Assembly: GCA_965219495.1 (NCBI GenBank)
Contig: OZ244777.1
Span: 2,046,001-2,110,000 of the forward strand
Source: CAZPXZ01 sp965219495
GTDB taxonomy: Bacteria > Pseudomonadota > Alphaproteobacteria > Rhodobacterales > CAZPXZ01
Reading direction: 5' to 3'
DNA: 64,000 bases
The notes beneath the pieces were generated by a model, which saw nothing but the letters and a program-made list of their open reading frames with translations, did no database searches and was not told where the DNA came from. Made by a program: the position numbers and the translations under genes. Shown here in pieces: positions 18,362 to 27,448 of this stretch. The stretch's first letter is position 1; every line of letters starts with the position of its first letter.

Positions 18362-18583
18362 TCCCCGGCATCGGCGGACTGGTCCTAGCGGAGTATCCCC
18401 GCAGGCTGTTCGAAACCGGGCAGCAGCGCACAGGGCATGTAGCACAGATTGTGCGATCCTGGTTACGGTTTCCCCAGTCATGCGAGAATATCCGGCCAGT
18501 CCGCCGATGCAAACCCTTCTCGCCGTCACCCCATATCGGTTTTGGCCGGTGCTTCTCTCGGGATCGCCTCCCAAAATCGCCGT
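18362..18583. other. Convergent spacer between the iron-binding protein and the ZIP fusion gene
   Basis: Two convergent genes end here. The sequence shows no recognisable gene and no clear terminator hairpin with a T-run. The uninterrupted minus frame that crosses it belongs to the frameshifted reading of the ZIP fusion. Confidence 0.4.
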
Positions 18584-20393
18584 TCATTCCAACGTCTTGA
18601 AAAAGATCGCGGCCAAGAAGCCCATGAATGTTGAGAGGCTGACGACCGATCCCGCCTTGATATAGGCCTCCGGCGCCATGGTCTGCGCGATCATGGTGAG
18701 CATTGCGCCGGCGGCGACGCCTTCTACAAGCGCCACCACGGCCGGGTCGGCGCCCACGAAAAAACACGTTGCCGAGCGCCGCGCCTATGCCGGTAAACAG
18801 AGTCCGGGAACTCCACATGAACAGCACGCGCGCAAAACTCATTCCCTGCTGGCGCATGCCGACCGAACTTGACAAGGCTTCCGGATAGTTCGACAGAAAC
18901 AATCCCGCGATCAGCGACATGCTGACCTGGGCATGGATCATGGAACTGCCGACGACCAGGGATTCGGGAATGCCGTCCAGCATGATCCCCAGCCAAATGG
19001 CCATAGGCGCTCCGCGATGCTGTCCGATTTGCCGAATGACGCTCGTAACCGATGGAATCAAGCGGCCGCTATCCACATTTCGCGTTGCGTGCCGGATCCG
19101 GCGCGCCGCCTTCTGCGGGTCGAATCCGTGCTTGCTTTCCAGGTACCTGCTGATCTCTTCGCCTTCGAGAAATTTCCGAACTCGCCGATGCAAATCCGGA
19201 TTGCGCCCTATCAGCACGTCGAAATCCGACTTGCGCAACACCCAAAGCTCGGAGTCCACGGTCGCAATTGCGCTCTTCGCGCGATGCGCGCTGGTGATGA
19301 AGGATTTTCCGCCGAACGCCTCGCCGTCTTCCATCGTTAGGCGGCGCCCAAGCGTGTCCGAAGGATCGATCCGGGCTACCTGGCCGGACTCGACAATGTA
19401 TAACCGGTCGGCAGGGTCGCCCCGGCGAAAAATCATGTCCCCGCGTTCGAACAGGACGCAAAACAGGCGGTCGGCGACACTTCGCAATTCATCGGCGGAC
19501 AGGCCGCGAAAGATCGGCATGCGCCGAATGCCATCAGAAATGCGCACGAACTCGTTACGGTGACGATCTACAGCGACGGCGTTCGGGATCGCTTCGCCTC
19601 CCCTGAGGCTTCCCACCGCGTTCTCGCGCCACTCGGCGATTTGCCCCGTGGTCAGGCCCTGACGAGACTCAAGGTATTCGGTGATCGCTTGGCTGGATAC
19701 GATTTCCAGCAAGGACTCCGCCAGCGTTGCCGAAGCCTCCAGCACTTGGTCAAAATCATCCCGCGGCAGCAGCCAGACATCGGATTCCGCCGTGGCGACC
19801 GCGTTGAAGGCATGCGGCGAACCAGTGATGAAGGCCCGCCACCCGAAACTGGATCCCGCTCCAAGCACGTCGGCGCGGTGCCGCCCGGCGCGGTGATCCG
19901 TGCGCGTAATCTCTCCCTTTTCGAGAATATAGAAGAAGTCCGAAGGATCGCCGGCGCTGTAGATCGTGGCCCCCATCCTGAAGTTCTCGTGCACCACCAT
20001 GGAGGCAAGATCTTCAATTTGCTCCGAGGACAAGTCCTGAAGGACGCCGATCCGTTCGAGTTCACCTATGGCCCGTTTGAACCGTTCCCGGCGCATGCGC
20101 CGGAGGTACTGAATGACGGTCGACGACTTGCGCAGGAATCCGCCGCGATTGTTGACCGCTTGATCCAGGACCACGAAAGCGATGCCGCCCAAGGTGCAGC
20201 CGACCACCAGCGCTTCGAAATGCGCCTTCGCAGGCGCCGAGGCCACAAGATCGATGGTCAGCGCGGCAAGCAGGGCGCCACCGCCGAAGGCCGTCAGGAC
20301 GCCAACCGCGCGGTCGTTCGGGCTCCAGACCAGTATTGCGAGCGTGCCTAGAGGCAGCGAAGCGGCGCTGAGAATGCCGAACGCAAAGGCCAT
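18584..20393 (-). CDS. ZIP-type metal transporter with two inserted cyclic-nucleotide-binding domains (one frameshift)
   Basis: The N-terminus has three hydrophobic helices (SAASLPLGTLAILVW, LTAFGGGALLAALTIDLV, LVVGCTLGGIAFVVLDQAV). Two cNMP-binding/Crp-like beta-roll domains follow, at about residues 115-235 and 290-410; they show IYSAGDPSDFFYILEKGEI and IFRRGDPADRLYIVESGQV. The C-terminal helices hold GIMLDGIPESLVVG, GLFLSNYPEALSSSVGM and VALVEGVAAGAMLTM, the ZIP-type metal-helix patterns. The last two helices lie in another frame: a run of six A (18759-18764, T on the coding strand) must lose one base to reach the true end KTLE at 18584. Without the shift the frame runs on into arginine-rich nonsense. 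The product would be an inner-membrane carrier gated by a cytosolic ligand (inference). Metal unknown. Confidence 0.75.
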
Positions 20394-20785
20394 CTACGTT
20401 ACGGACTCCAAGATTCTCGGCCCCCCGGAAACGTCCTGCTCAGTTTCTCCGGTAGAGGCAGGCGTAGCAAGGTCTCGCGTTCTTGGTGGAAGCTGACTGC
20501 CAGCCGCCAATAGAGCCCCGGCTCACGATCATCGCGCCGCAGCACCGCAAGGGTCATGGCCCTACTCGCGGAGGCCGGGCGCGCCAGCGGCGCTGGAACC
20601 CTGCGCGCATTTGAGGTTGGCAGAGAGGTCTCGGAGGAACCAGCGACCCTGATCCCAGCTGGAATCGGCGCCGCCGCGGGACAGGGATCAGGCGCATCCA
20701 CGGCGGCCTGCTATTGAATGGGTCAAGCGGTCCCGCGTCCACGACAGGGTTGTCGTGAGGCGTATCCTGCCTGTTCGCCGCACGA
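20394..20785. other. Gap upstream of the ZIP fusion gene
   Basis: About 390 bases lead from the ZIP start to the first desaturase homology. Short minus-strand frames have no recognised domain. It should contain the ZIP promoter. Confidence 0.3.
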
Positions 20786-21561
20786 TTGCGAGAATTTCCT
20801 CAAAGGCTCCGCGTCGCAGGTGGTGTCGGTCGGGTGCTCCCTGCCCCGGTGCCAAACGAGTCCTTCTATCATCTCGCTTCTTTCCCGGCGATCAAAAGTC
20901 CCTACCTTTGGCGGAGGAGTCACTCGCGCCACCACGCCGACACAAACGTTGTCGGGGGCGACCCGGAGATTGACTACCCGCATCCTCCCGATCTTCACGG
21001 CATGGTCTTCAACATCCTTCACCTGAATACGGGCGCGGCAGAGTTCCTCGATCTCTCCTGGCGTTCCGCGGGCCAGTCAGGCCCTGACGAAGAGGAATCC
21101 GTTCCCCAAAGCGAACGCCCGAATTCCGCCCGGGTGGCCCGTGTATCGGCGGCGACCCTGATGGCCGTCGCACTGGTGTCGCGGGCGCTGGGCAGTTGGC
21201 TGCCCCGGATCTTGTCGGACCGTCGTCCTTCCATGGATCGCGGCTCCACAGCCTGATGTCGGCGACGGAACGTGCCGGGTTGATCGAGGACGCGCCCGAC
21301 CACCGGCCGCACTCGCAGACGACCTGTCTCAACCCGTTCTTGCGCTTCCCCAACTTGAACATGAACACGTACACCGAGCGCTACCTGTTCCCGATGGCGC
21401 CGTTCGTCGCGCAGTCCGCGCTGCATGGGGTGACCAAGCGCGATCTTGCTGGCAACTACGCCGGCTTGTGGGACGTCTACTGTGCAACGATTCCAGCGCT
21501 AATCGAGCAGCGTAAGGATCTGAACCAATTTGTGGCCCGCCACCACCCTCAGGCGGCCTGA
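20786..21561 (+). pseudogene. Fatty-acid-desaturase-like hydrocarbon oxygenase (MocD type), remnant
   Basis: Two frames read the membrane di-iron desaturase family from its middle to its end. The first (20786-21210) has SFYHLASFPAIKSPYLWRRS, the first histidine box HSRHH, and NVVGGDPEIDYPHPPDL. After a frameshift near 21200-21215, the second continues through AGLIEDAPDHR, NPFLRFPNLNMN and a C-terminus with PALIEQRKD. Later histidine boxes are gone: the place for QHAGLAE reads ERAGLIE, and the HVEHH place reads YTERY. The N-terminal third is missing. With the Rieske relic just downstream it resembles the mocD-mocE pair described in rhizopine catabolism. Confidence 0.65.
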
Positions 21562-21586
21562 ACTGTATGGGAAGCGGAATTAAACT

Positions 21587-21871
21587 TGACAGGTTGGATC
21601 AGAAACTTGTCGGCCGACGAAGTCGAACAGCGAAACGATTCTCGGTTTGAATACCGGGGCGCCTGTTCGCGGTCTACCATTCGGCGGACGACACGTATTT
21701 CGCCAAGGACGGATTCTGCGCACTTGAGAAAGCCGACCAAGGCGGAGGGCTGGTCATCGATCCCATCATCGAATGACCAGTTCGCAATGGGCAGTTGGAA
21801 CATCGGACCGCGAAGACTCAGGGGCGCCGGTCCGCGTTGATCTCGAGACGTATCCAGTCAAGGTCGCTTGA
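21587..21871 (+). pseudogene. Rieske 2Fe-2S ferredoxin (MocE type), remnant
   Basis: Starts WIRNLSADEVEQRNDSRFEY, then one base out of frame reads LFAVYHSADDTYFAKDGFC and GLVIDPIIE followed by a TGA; a last piece reads VDLETYPVKV. This is the order of small MocE-type Rieske ferredoxins of about 105 residues. The cluster ligands are lost: the CxH box reads CAL, and the second box (CPKH in relatives) is a stop followed by PVRN. It lies 26 bases after the desaturase relic, so the two decayed together. Confidence 0.6.
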
Positions 21872-21902
21872 CAGAGCGGTTTTAGTCGAGCTTTCATAGG
21901 TC

Positions 21903-22970
21903 ATGGCTGATGATTTCAAGGTAGCCGTCGTCGGGGCGGGGCTGGCAGGCAGGCGCCACGCTCATGCCGCGAGGTCGGTGTCCGGAATCGAACTGACCGC
22001 CCTGGTCGACCCGTCCGAGGAGGCCCGAGCATTCGCCGACTCCCTGGATGCGCCGTGGTGCCCCGACATTCAGGTCTTGCTCAGGCGCTTTAGCCCCCAT
22101 GGCGTCGTCATTGCCACGCCGAACCATCTCCACCTCGAACACGGACTGACATGTATCGAAGCGGGCATTCCCGTTCTGGTCGAGAAGCCGATCGCGGTGG
22201 ATGTCGTCTCCGCCCATAAACTGGTTGTCGCGGCCGAAGCCGCCGGGGTCGGCCTTCTGGTTGGCCATCACCGCCGGTACAACCCGGTCATTGCAGCGGC
22301 CCGGGACTTGATCGACGACGGGGCGATCGGGCGAATCACCGCCATCCATGCAAGCTGCTGGCTGTTCAAACCCGAAGAGTATTTCGAGACATCATGGCGT
22401 CGGCGCCCAGGGGCCGGCCCCGTCTACATCAACCTCATTCACGACATCGATGTGCTGCGACACCTTTGCGGAGAGATCATTTCGGTCGTCGGGCAGGAGT
22501 CTAACACGTCGCGAGGCTTCGACGTGGAAGACACAGCTGCGATCCTCCTGCGGTTCGAGAACGGCGCGCTTGGAACGTTGACGGTCTCCGACACCATCGT
22601 AGGTCCGTGGAGCTGGGAGATGACGGCGAGCGAAAATCCTGTTTATCCGGCTACCAACCAGGCGTGCTACTTCATCGGCGGCACCCGCGGCTCACTCGAA
22701 CTGCCCAAGCTGAAGGTGTGGCATCAACCGAAGCGCGGCTGGTGGGAGCCCATGGAGCATAGAGCGATTGACGTTGTTCAGTCAGACCCGATCACCGACC
22801 AGATGGCCCATTTCCGCGAGGTCGCTCAGGGCAAGACCGCGCCATTGGTATCCGGACGAGAAGGCCTCAAGTCGCTCGCCGTCATCGAGGCGATCAAGAA
22901 GTCGGCGTCCACTGTTCCGCCGAGGTCGGAGCCTGAGTCCGGGGCCGCGTGGCGAACATCTCGCTCGTGA
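21903..22970 (+). CDS. Gfo/Idh/MocA-family oxidoreductase
   Basis: An NAD(P)-dependent sugar or inositol dehydrogenase-like protein of 355 residues. The Rossmann motif VVGAGLAGRRHAHA is at residues 9-22, and the family EKP motif is in VLVEKPIAVD (about 94-103). The substrate-side YNPV and LIHDIDVLRHL motifs (the latter with the catalytic-type His-Asp pair) follow. The frame is intact. It follows the mocD/mocE-like relics in the same direction. In rhizopine (moc) loci an oxidoreductase of this family accompanies them, so it may be the survivor of such a cluster. Substrate not predictable. Confidence 0.9.
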   Translation: MADDFKVAVVGAGLAGRRHAHAARSVSGIELTALVDPSEEARAFADSLDAPWCPDIQVLLRRFSPHGVVIATPNHLHLEHGLTCIEAGIPVLVEKPIAVDVVSAHKLVVAAEAAGVGLLVGHHRRYNPVIAAARDLIDDGAIGRITAIHASCWLFKPEEYFETSWRRRPGAGPVYINLIHDIDVLRHLCGEIISVVGQESNTSRGFDVEDTAAILLRFENGALGTLTVSDTIVGPWSWEMTASENPVYPATNQACYFIGGTRGSLELPKLKVWHQPKRGWWEPMEHRAIDVVQSDPITDQMAHFREVAQGKTAPLVSGREGLKSLAVIEAIKKSASTVPPRSEPESGAAWRTSRS

Positions 22971-23532
22971 CGAGCGCGTTGCCGCCGATGAATCAGCGGG
23001 AGGACCAGTTCGCGCCTGTCGGATAACGCCAACACTTCGTCGAATATCGTGTTGCGGGAGCGGCGGATTTTTCCCTGGAGGCCCAACGATATCTCAGCCG
23101 AAAGTTCCGGCGACTGAGCGTGCATTGAACAAGAACTGGCGCCCAAACTGCTGCCTGGCGCCAAGACGAAGGGATCTCATCCCTTCGGAATTCGGCGACT
23201 CCGCCCAGCGGCCCTTCCTGCAGGAAGAGGTGCAAGCGCTATCGGAGCGCCGATCAATCCCGATTCCATACACATCCTCCTTCCCGCGCAATTTCACTTT
23301 CCGCATTTGCTCGCGCGCATTCGAAACTCTCGATCCAATGGTTTCGACAAGGGTGATGCCCCCGGAAAACCGCGCGACGGGCTGAAGTTCAGAAATGACA
23401 ATGGTCCCCCTTCAAATGCGGATGAACGGCGTTCAGGCTAGAATAACGGACGTGCGATTCACCAACTGCGCAACTGTGACCGAATCCGGCAGTTGATGAT
23501 TCCCTTCCTCAACACCGGTTTCAGGTACAGGC
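22971..23532. other. Gap without a recognisable gene
   Basis: About 560 bases before the agmatinase-family gene. On the minus strand, pieces in different frames (ITLVETIGSRVSNARAN and KLRGKEDVYGIGIDRR) look protein-like, as if from one broken gene, but I could not name the family. The final stretch should hold the promoter of the next gene. Confidence 0.3.
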
Positions 23533-24483
23533 ATGAATCCCATTCACACTGACCACGCTTTTGCCACTCGCGGGCCGTACGGCACGCTGCAAGAACCAAC
23601 ATATTCGGGAGCGCTCAGCCTGCTTCGTCGGCCCTATTCCAAGGACCCGGCCGACGCCGACGTGGCCATTCTTGGCGTCCCGTTCGATCTCGCCGTAACA
23701 AACCGTCCCGGAACACGCCTGGGGCCACGCGCCGTGCGCGCCGCGTCGACGCTGCTTTCGTGGCGGGGCGCCGCGTGGAGATGGGATTTCGATCCCTTCG
23801 AAAGACTGAATGTCGTCGACACCGGAGACTGCTACTTCGACTGGGGAATGCCCGAAAATGTTGCGGCGGAGATTGAAGCGGAAGCTACGCGAATTCTGGA
23901 CGCCGACGCGAAGCTGCTGTCGATCGGCGGCGACCATTTCATCTCCTACCCCCTGCTCAAGGCGCATGCCGCGAAGCATGGTTCCCTTGCCCTCGTACAG
24001 TTCGATTCGCATAGCGATACCTGGCGCGAAGAGGGAAAACGGATCGACCACGGAACCATGTTCTTTCACGCCGTGCAGGAGGGCGTCATTGATCCATCGC
24101 GATCCGTTCAGCTTGGAATTCGATCGGCCAACTCCGAGACGCATGGAATTGAAATTCTGGACGCCGACGCCGTGATCGACCGGAAACCGAAGGAGATCGC
24201 CGATCGCATTCGCGAACGCGTGGGCGCCGGTCCCGCTTACCTGACGTTCGACATCGATTTCTTCGATCCGGCTCACGCGCCGGGAACGGGAACGCCCGTT
24301 TGCGGAGGACCTTCCTTCAACCGGGGAGAGCGAATACTTTGCGCTCTGACGGGAATTGATTTCGTGGGCATGGATATCGTTGAAGTGTCGCCTGCCTACG
24401 ACACCGGCGAAATAACTGCGCTCGCCGCGGCTACCGTAGCCCTGAACATGCTATGCGTCTGGGCGGCGGCAGCCGCGCCGTAG
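23533..24483 (+). CDS. speB: Agmatinase / ureohydrolase family enzyme
   Basis: Hydrolyses agmatine, or a related guanidino compound, to the amine and urea with a two-manganese centre. All metal-binding motifs are present in order: GGDHFISYPL (about 136), FDSHSDTW (about 157) and TFDIDFFDPAHAPG (about 240). The glutamate region DIVEVSPAYD closes the site. At 316 residues it has normal length. DSHSD in place of the commoner DAHxD makes guanidinobutyrase or another ureohydrolase possible. It is followed 190 bases later by an acetylpolyamine-deacetylase-like gene, so both may act in polyamine breakdown. Confidence 0.9.
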   Translation: MNPIHTDHAFATRGPYGTLQEPTYSGALSLLRRPYSKDPADADVAILGVPFDLAVTNRPGTRLGPRAVRAASTLLSWRGAAWRWDFDPFERLNVVDTGDCYFDWGMPENVAAEIEAEATRILDADAKLLSIGGDHFISYPLLKAHAAKHGSLALVQFDSHSDTWREEGKRIDHGTMFFHAVQEGVIDPSRSVQLGIRSANSETHGIEILDADAVIDRKPKEIADRIRERVGAGPAYLTFDIDFFDPAHAPGTGTPVCGGPSFNRGERILCALTGIDFVGMDIVEVSPAYDTGEITALAAATVALNMLCVWAAAAAP

Positions 24484-24672
24484 AAACCTTCCGGCCTTTC
24501 CTCATGCCGGCGGGTTCGGCGACGGTGCGCCCGCAGCTCCTCCTGAGAAGCCGGCGCCAATCTTCCGTCCCAAGGAGTCCGCACATGATCAATCGCCTGC
24601 CGGCCAGCAACGCGGGTTCATGCCTGTTGAAGACAGTCGCGACCTTGGCGGGGACTTGAAACAAGGGATCGC

Positions 24673-25707
24673 ATGATGCGTACCGTCTACTCCGAACGCC
24701 ATCGGCTTCGGAACGCGCAAACCGAACTTCATGGCGGGCGACTGGTGCCGCCGTTCGAATGTCCGGAACGAATGGACCGAATTCTCTCGGCCGTCCACGA
24801 CCGGAAGCTCGGCGAAGTGATCGAACCCCACGCGTTCGGCCGGATGCCAATCCTCCGTGTGCACGATAGGCAATACGTCGAGTTCCTTGATGAATGCTGG
24901 GAAGAATGGTCGTCGGCCGGCTACGAGGGAGAAGCGATCGCCACCTGCTGGCCCTCCCGCCGCATGACGCGCGAGGTTCCGCCGCGCGAGATCGACGGCC
25001 GGATCGGCTACTACTGCCTCGCCAGCGAGACTTCGATTTCTTCGGGAACTTTCGAAGCGGCGGAGGCCGCGTCGGATGTGGCGATGACCGCGCAACAACT
25101 CGTCGCGGGCGGCGAACCCGCGGCATTTGCGCTTTGCCGCCCTCCAGGCCACCACGCGGCATACGACATGTTCGGCGGTTATTGCTTCTTCAATAATGCC
25201 GCGATCGCCGCCCAGGCATTTCTTGACGCAGGCTCCCCGCGCATCGCAATCCTCGACATCGACTTTCATCATGGAAACGGAACGCAGCAGATTTTCTACG
25301 ATCGTGGAGACGTATACTACGCTTCAATTCACGGAGATCCGCTTCACGCCTTTCCCTATTTTCTTGGTGGGGCGGACGAGACCGGAACGGGTCCTGGAGA
25401 AGGATGCAACGCAAACTACCCGCTGCCACCTGGAACGAATTTCGATGCCTGGAGTGAAGCGCTCGACGACGCGCTGCAGCGGATCGCCCGCTACGCGCCG
25501 AATGCACTGGTCGTTTCTCTTGGCGTGGACGCGTACCGAGAAGATCCGATTTCGTTCTTTCGACTCGAGAACGAAGACTTCCGGTCCTGTGGCGCCCGGA
25601 TCGCGCGCTTGCGCCTACCGACGCTCTTCGTGATGGAGGGCGGATACGCCGTTGACGAAATTGGTGTAAACACCGTCAACGTGCTTGAGGGATTCGAAGG
25701 AATGTAG
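24673..25707 (+). CDS. aphA: Histone-deacetylase-family amidohydrolase (acetylpolyamine aminohydrolase-like)
   Basis: A zinc-dependent deacetylase of 344 residues, resembling bacterial acetylpolyamine amidohydrolases that free polyamines from N-acetyl forms. The active-site histidine pair is in CRPPGHHAAYDMFGGYCFFN (about 155-174). The zinc ligands are in ILDIDFHHGNGTQ (about 195-207) and in VVSLGVDAYREDP. The EGGYAVDEIG motif closes the fold. The N-terminal part has the PFECPERMDRI segment seen in this family. The ATG at 24673 is followed directly by a second ATG. The gene lies beside an agmatinase-family gene on the same strand. Confidence 0.9.
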   Translation: MMRTVYSERHRLRNAQTELHGGRLVPPFECPERMDRILSAVHDRKLGEVIEPHAFGRMPILRVHDRQYVEFLDECWEEWSSAGYEGEAIATCWPSRRMTREVPPREIDGRIGYYCLASETSISSGTFEAAEAASDVAMTAQQLVAGGEPAAFALCRPPGHHAAYDMFGGYCFFNNAAIAAQAFLDAGSPRIAILDIDFHHGNGTQQIFYDRGDVYYASIHGDPLHAFPYFLGGADETGTGPGEGCNANYPLPPGTNFDAWSEALDDALQRIARYAPNALVVSLGVDAYREDPISFFRLENEDFRSCGARIARLRLPTLFVMEGGYAVDEIGVNTVNVLEGFEGM

Positions 25708-26082
25708 TTTTGCGAGCGCCTGGAACCGGCGGAATTCCCTCGGGCGGCGCGAACACGAGCCTTCGCCGCGCCTTCCAGGGCATGCTCGCGGCTCCTGGTT
25801 CCTCACGACGCGATGTGGTTCGAGACGCCCACTTGCAAACACCCGGCGGAGCACTCACAGTCTCGGTCCTTGCGTGGCTTGAAGAAATATCCTGCGGTTC
25901 CACAGTTCGATTTTGCGAAGGATTGCGAGCATGGAAGTTCCCATCTGCAAGACGCCCGGAGTCCTGGATGATGCGATCCCTGTCCCGCGCCGGGATCTTG
26001 AGTTGACAGCCCTTTGGCCGGCACCTATTGGTGCATCGCGGCACCCCGTCAGGGGATGGGTGTGACGCCCAACGGAGGAACT
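25708..26082. other. Gap before the F0 operon
   Basis: About 375 bases with short frames that match nothing known. The promoter of atpIBEF'F is expected here. No convincing -35/-10 pair or terminator was picked out by eye. Confidence 0.3.
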
Positions 26083-26391
26083 GTGCCGGATCTGGATTCT
26101 CTCGGAGACCGTATCCGGCGCGCTCGAAATGCTGAGCGCAAGAAGGACCTCGCTCCGGTACGAGACCGCGCTTCGCTTTCCGCGGCGGCGCTTGCTTGGC
26201 GCATGTTCGCGGATCTTCTTGCGGGCATACTGGTCGGATTTGGGCTTGGTTGGGGCGTCGACACCCTGTTCGGAACCGCTCCGCTGTTCCTGGTCATAAT
26301 TGGACTGCTGGGGATGGCCGGCGGCATTCGACTCGCGATGCGGACTGCGAAGGAAGTGGAGAAGATGGAGGACAACGGGAAAGTTGGCTGA
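26083..26391 (+). CDS. atpI: ATP synthase accessory protein AtpI
   Basis: A small membrane protein that helps assemble the c-ring in many bacteria. Two hydrophobic helices are visible: LAGILVGFGLGWGVDTLFG and LFLVIIGLLGMAGGIRLAM. The GTG at 26083 has GGAGG five bases ahead and gives 102 residues, the usual size. The frame also opens at ATG 26056 and further upstream, with weaker signals. Its TGA overlaps the probable TTG start of atpB by eight bases, so translation is likely coupled. Confidence 0.8.
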   Translation: MPDLDSLGDRIRRARNAERKKDLAPVRDRASLSAAALAWRMFADLLAGILVGFGLGWGVDTLFGTAPLFLVIIGLLGMAGGIRLAMRTAKEVEKMEDNGKVG

Positions 26392-27139
26392 GCCTGCAAG
26401 CAAGTCGGGCGGTATTCACATCGACCCGATGCACCAGTTCGAGATTTATCCCGCGTTCGACCCCACCGCGGAGGTCGGCCCGCTTACCTTTACAAATTCC
26501 GCGCTCTTCATGTGGGTGGTTGTGGCTGCAATCATGCTGCTGCTCCTGCTTGGAACTCGCAGCCGCGCGCTGGTACCCACGCGAATGCAATCGGTTGTGG
26601 AGATACTTTTCGAACTGGTGCGCGACATGATCCGCAACACGGCGGGCAATGAGGGGCTCCGATATTTTCCCTACATTTTCACGATCTTCACGTTTGTGCT
26701 GTTCGCGAACCTCATCGGCATGATTCCCTACGCGTTCTCGGTCACCAGTCATTTCTCGGTCACGGCCGCCCTCGCAGTATCCATATTTGTCACCGTTACC
26801 GTCATCGGATTCTGGAAACACGGGCTGGGGTTCCTCAAGTTCTTTTGGCCGGAAACCGCGCCACTGGCGCTCCGTCCCGCCCTGTGCCTGATTGAACTCA
26901 TCTCCTATTTCATTCGACCGGTAAGCCATTCCATCCGTCTCGGCGCGAACATGATCGCCGGGCATTCCATGCTCAAGGTCTTCGCCGGCTTTGTGCCGGC
27001 GATGGGATTCTTCGGATTCCTTCCGGTGGCGATGATGGTCGGCGTGACCGCCCTCGAATTCCTGGTCGCATTTCTTCAAGCGTATGTATTTGCGATCCTG
27101 ACCTGCATTTATCTGAATGATGCGCTCCACATGCATTGA
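26384..27139 (+). CDS. atpB: ATP synthase F0 subunit a
   Basis: Proton-channel subunit of the F0 sector in the inner membrane. The sequence begins near HIDPMHQFEIYPAF, the alphaproteobacterial subunit a start, and contains several hydrophobic helices. The essential arginine is in SHSIRLGANMIAGHSMLK (about residue 187), and the C-terminal LEFLVAFLQAYVFAILTCIYL helix is intact. TTG at 26384 overlaps the end of atpI and gives 251 residues; ATG at 26429 is an alternative that loses 15 residues. Confidence 0.93.
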   Translation: MAEPASKSGGIHIDPMHQFEIYPAFDPTAEVGPLTFTNSALFMWVVVAAIMLLLLLGTRSRALVPTRMQSVVEILFELVRDMIRNTAGNEGLRYFPYIFTIFTFVLFANLIGMIPYAFSVTSHFSVTAALAVSIFVTVTVIGFWKHGLGFLKFFWPETAPLALRPALCLIELISYFIRPVSHSIRLGANMIAGHSMLKVFAGFVPAMGFFGFLPVAMMVGVTALEFLVAFLQAYVFAILTCIYLNDALHMH

Positions 27140-27188
27140 TGCCGGATGAACTGCAACAACCAACGACAGATTGACAGGAGAACGAATT

Positions 27189-27428
27189 ATGGAAGCCGAA
27201 GCAGCCTCTTTTCTGGGCAAATATATCGGTGCCGGCCTTGCGACCCTCACCATGGGCGGCGCGGCAATCGGTGTCGGTCATGTTGCAGGCAATTATCTTA
27301 GCGGCGCGTTGCGAAACCCGTCGGCCGCAAACGAACAGCTTGGAATGTTCTTCATCGGTATCGCGTTTGCCGAGGCGCTCGGCCTGATCGGCTTTGTGGT
27401 GGCGATGATCCTGATTTTCGTGGTCTGA
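27189..27428 (+). CDS. atpE: ATP synthase F0 subunit c
   Basis: Subunit of the rotating proteolipid ring. It has 79 residues with two helices joined by the polar loop ALRNPSA. The first has the small-residue pattern GLATLTMGGAAIGVGHVAG; the second carries the proton-binding glutamate in IGIAFAEALGLIGFVVAMI. ATG 27189 has AGGAGA upstream; the TTG-type opening at 27171 is less likely. Confidence 0.96.
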   Translation: MEAEAASFLGKYIGAGLATLTMGGAAIGVGHVAGNYLSGALRNPSAANEQLGMFFIGIAFAEALGLIGFVVAMILIFVV

Positions 27429-27448
27429 ACCCCACACCCCGCTTCATC

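Noticed and set aside
18225..18583. The arginine-rich extension of the ZIP fusion frame beyond 18584
   Set aside because: It appears only because of the one-base slip; the correct helices lie in the neighbouring frame ending at 18584.
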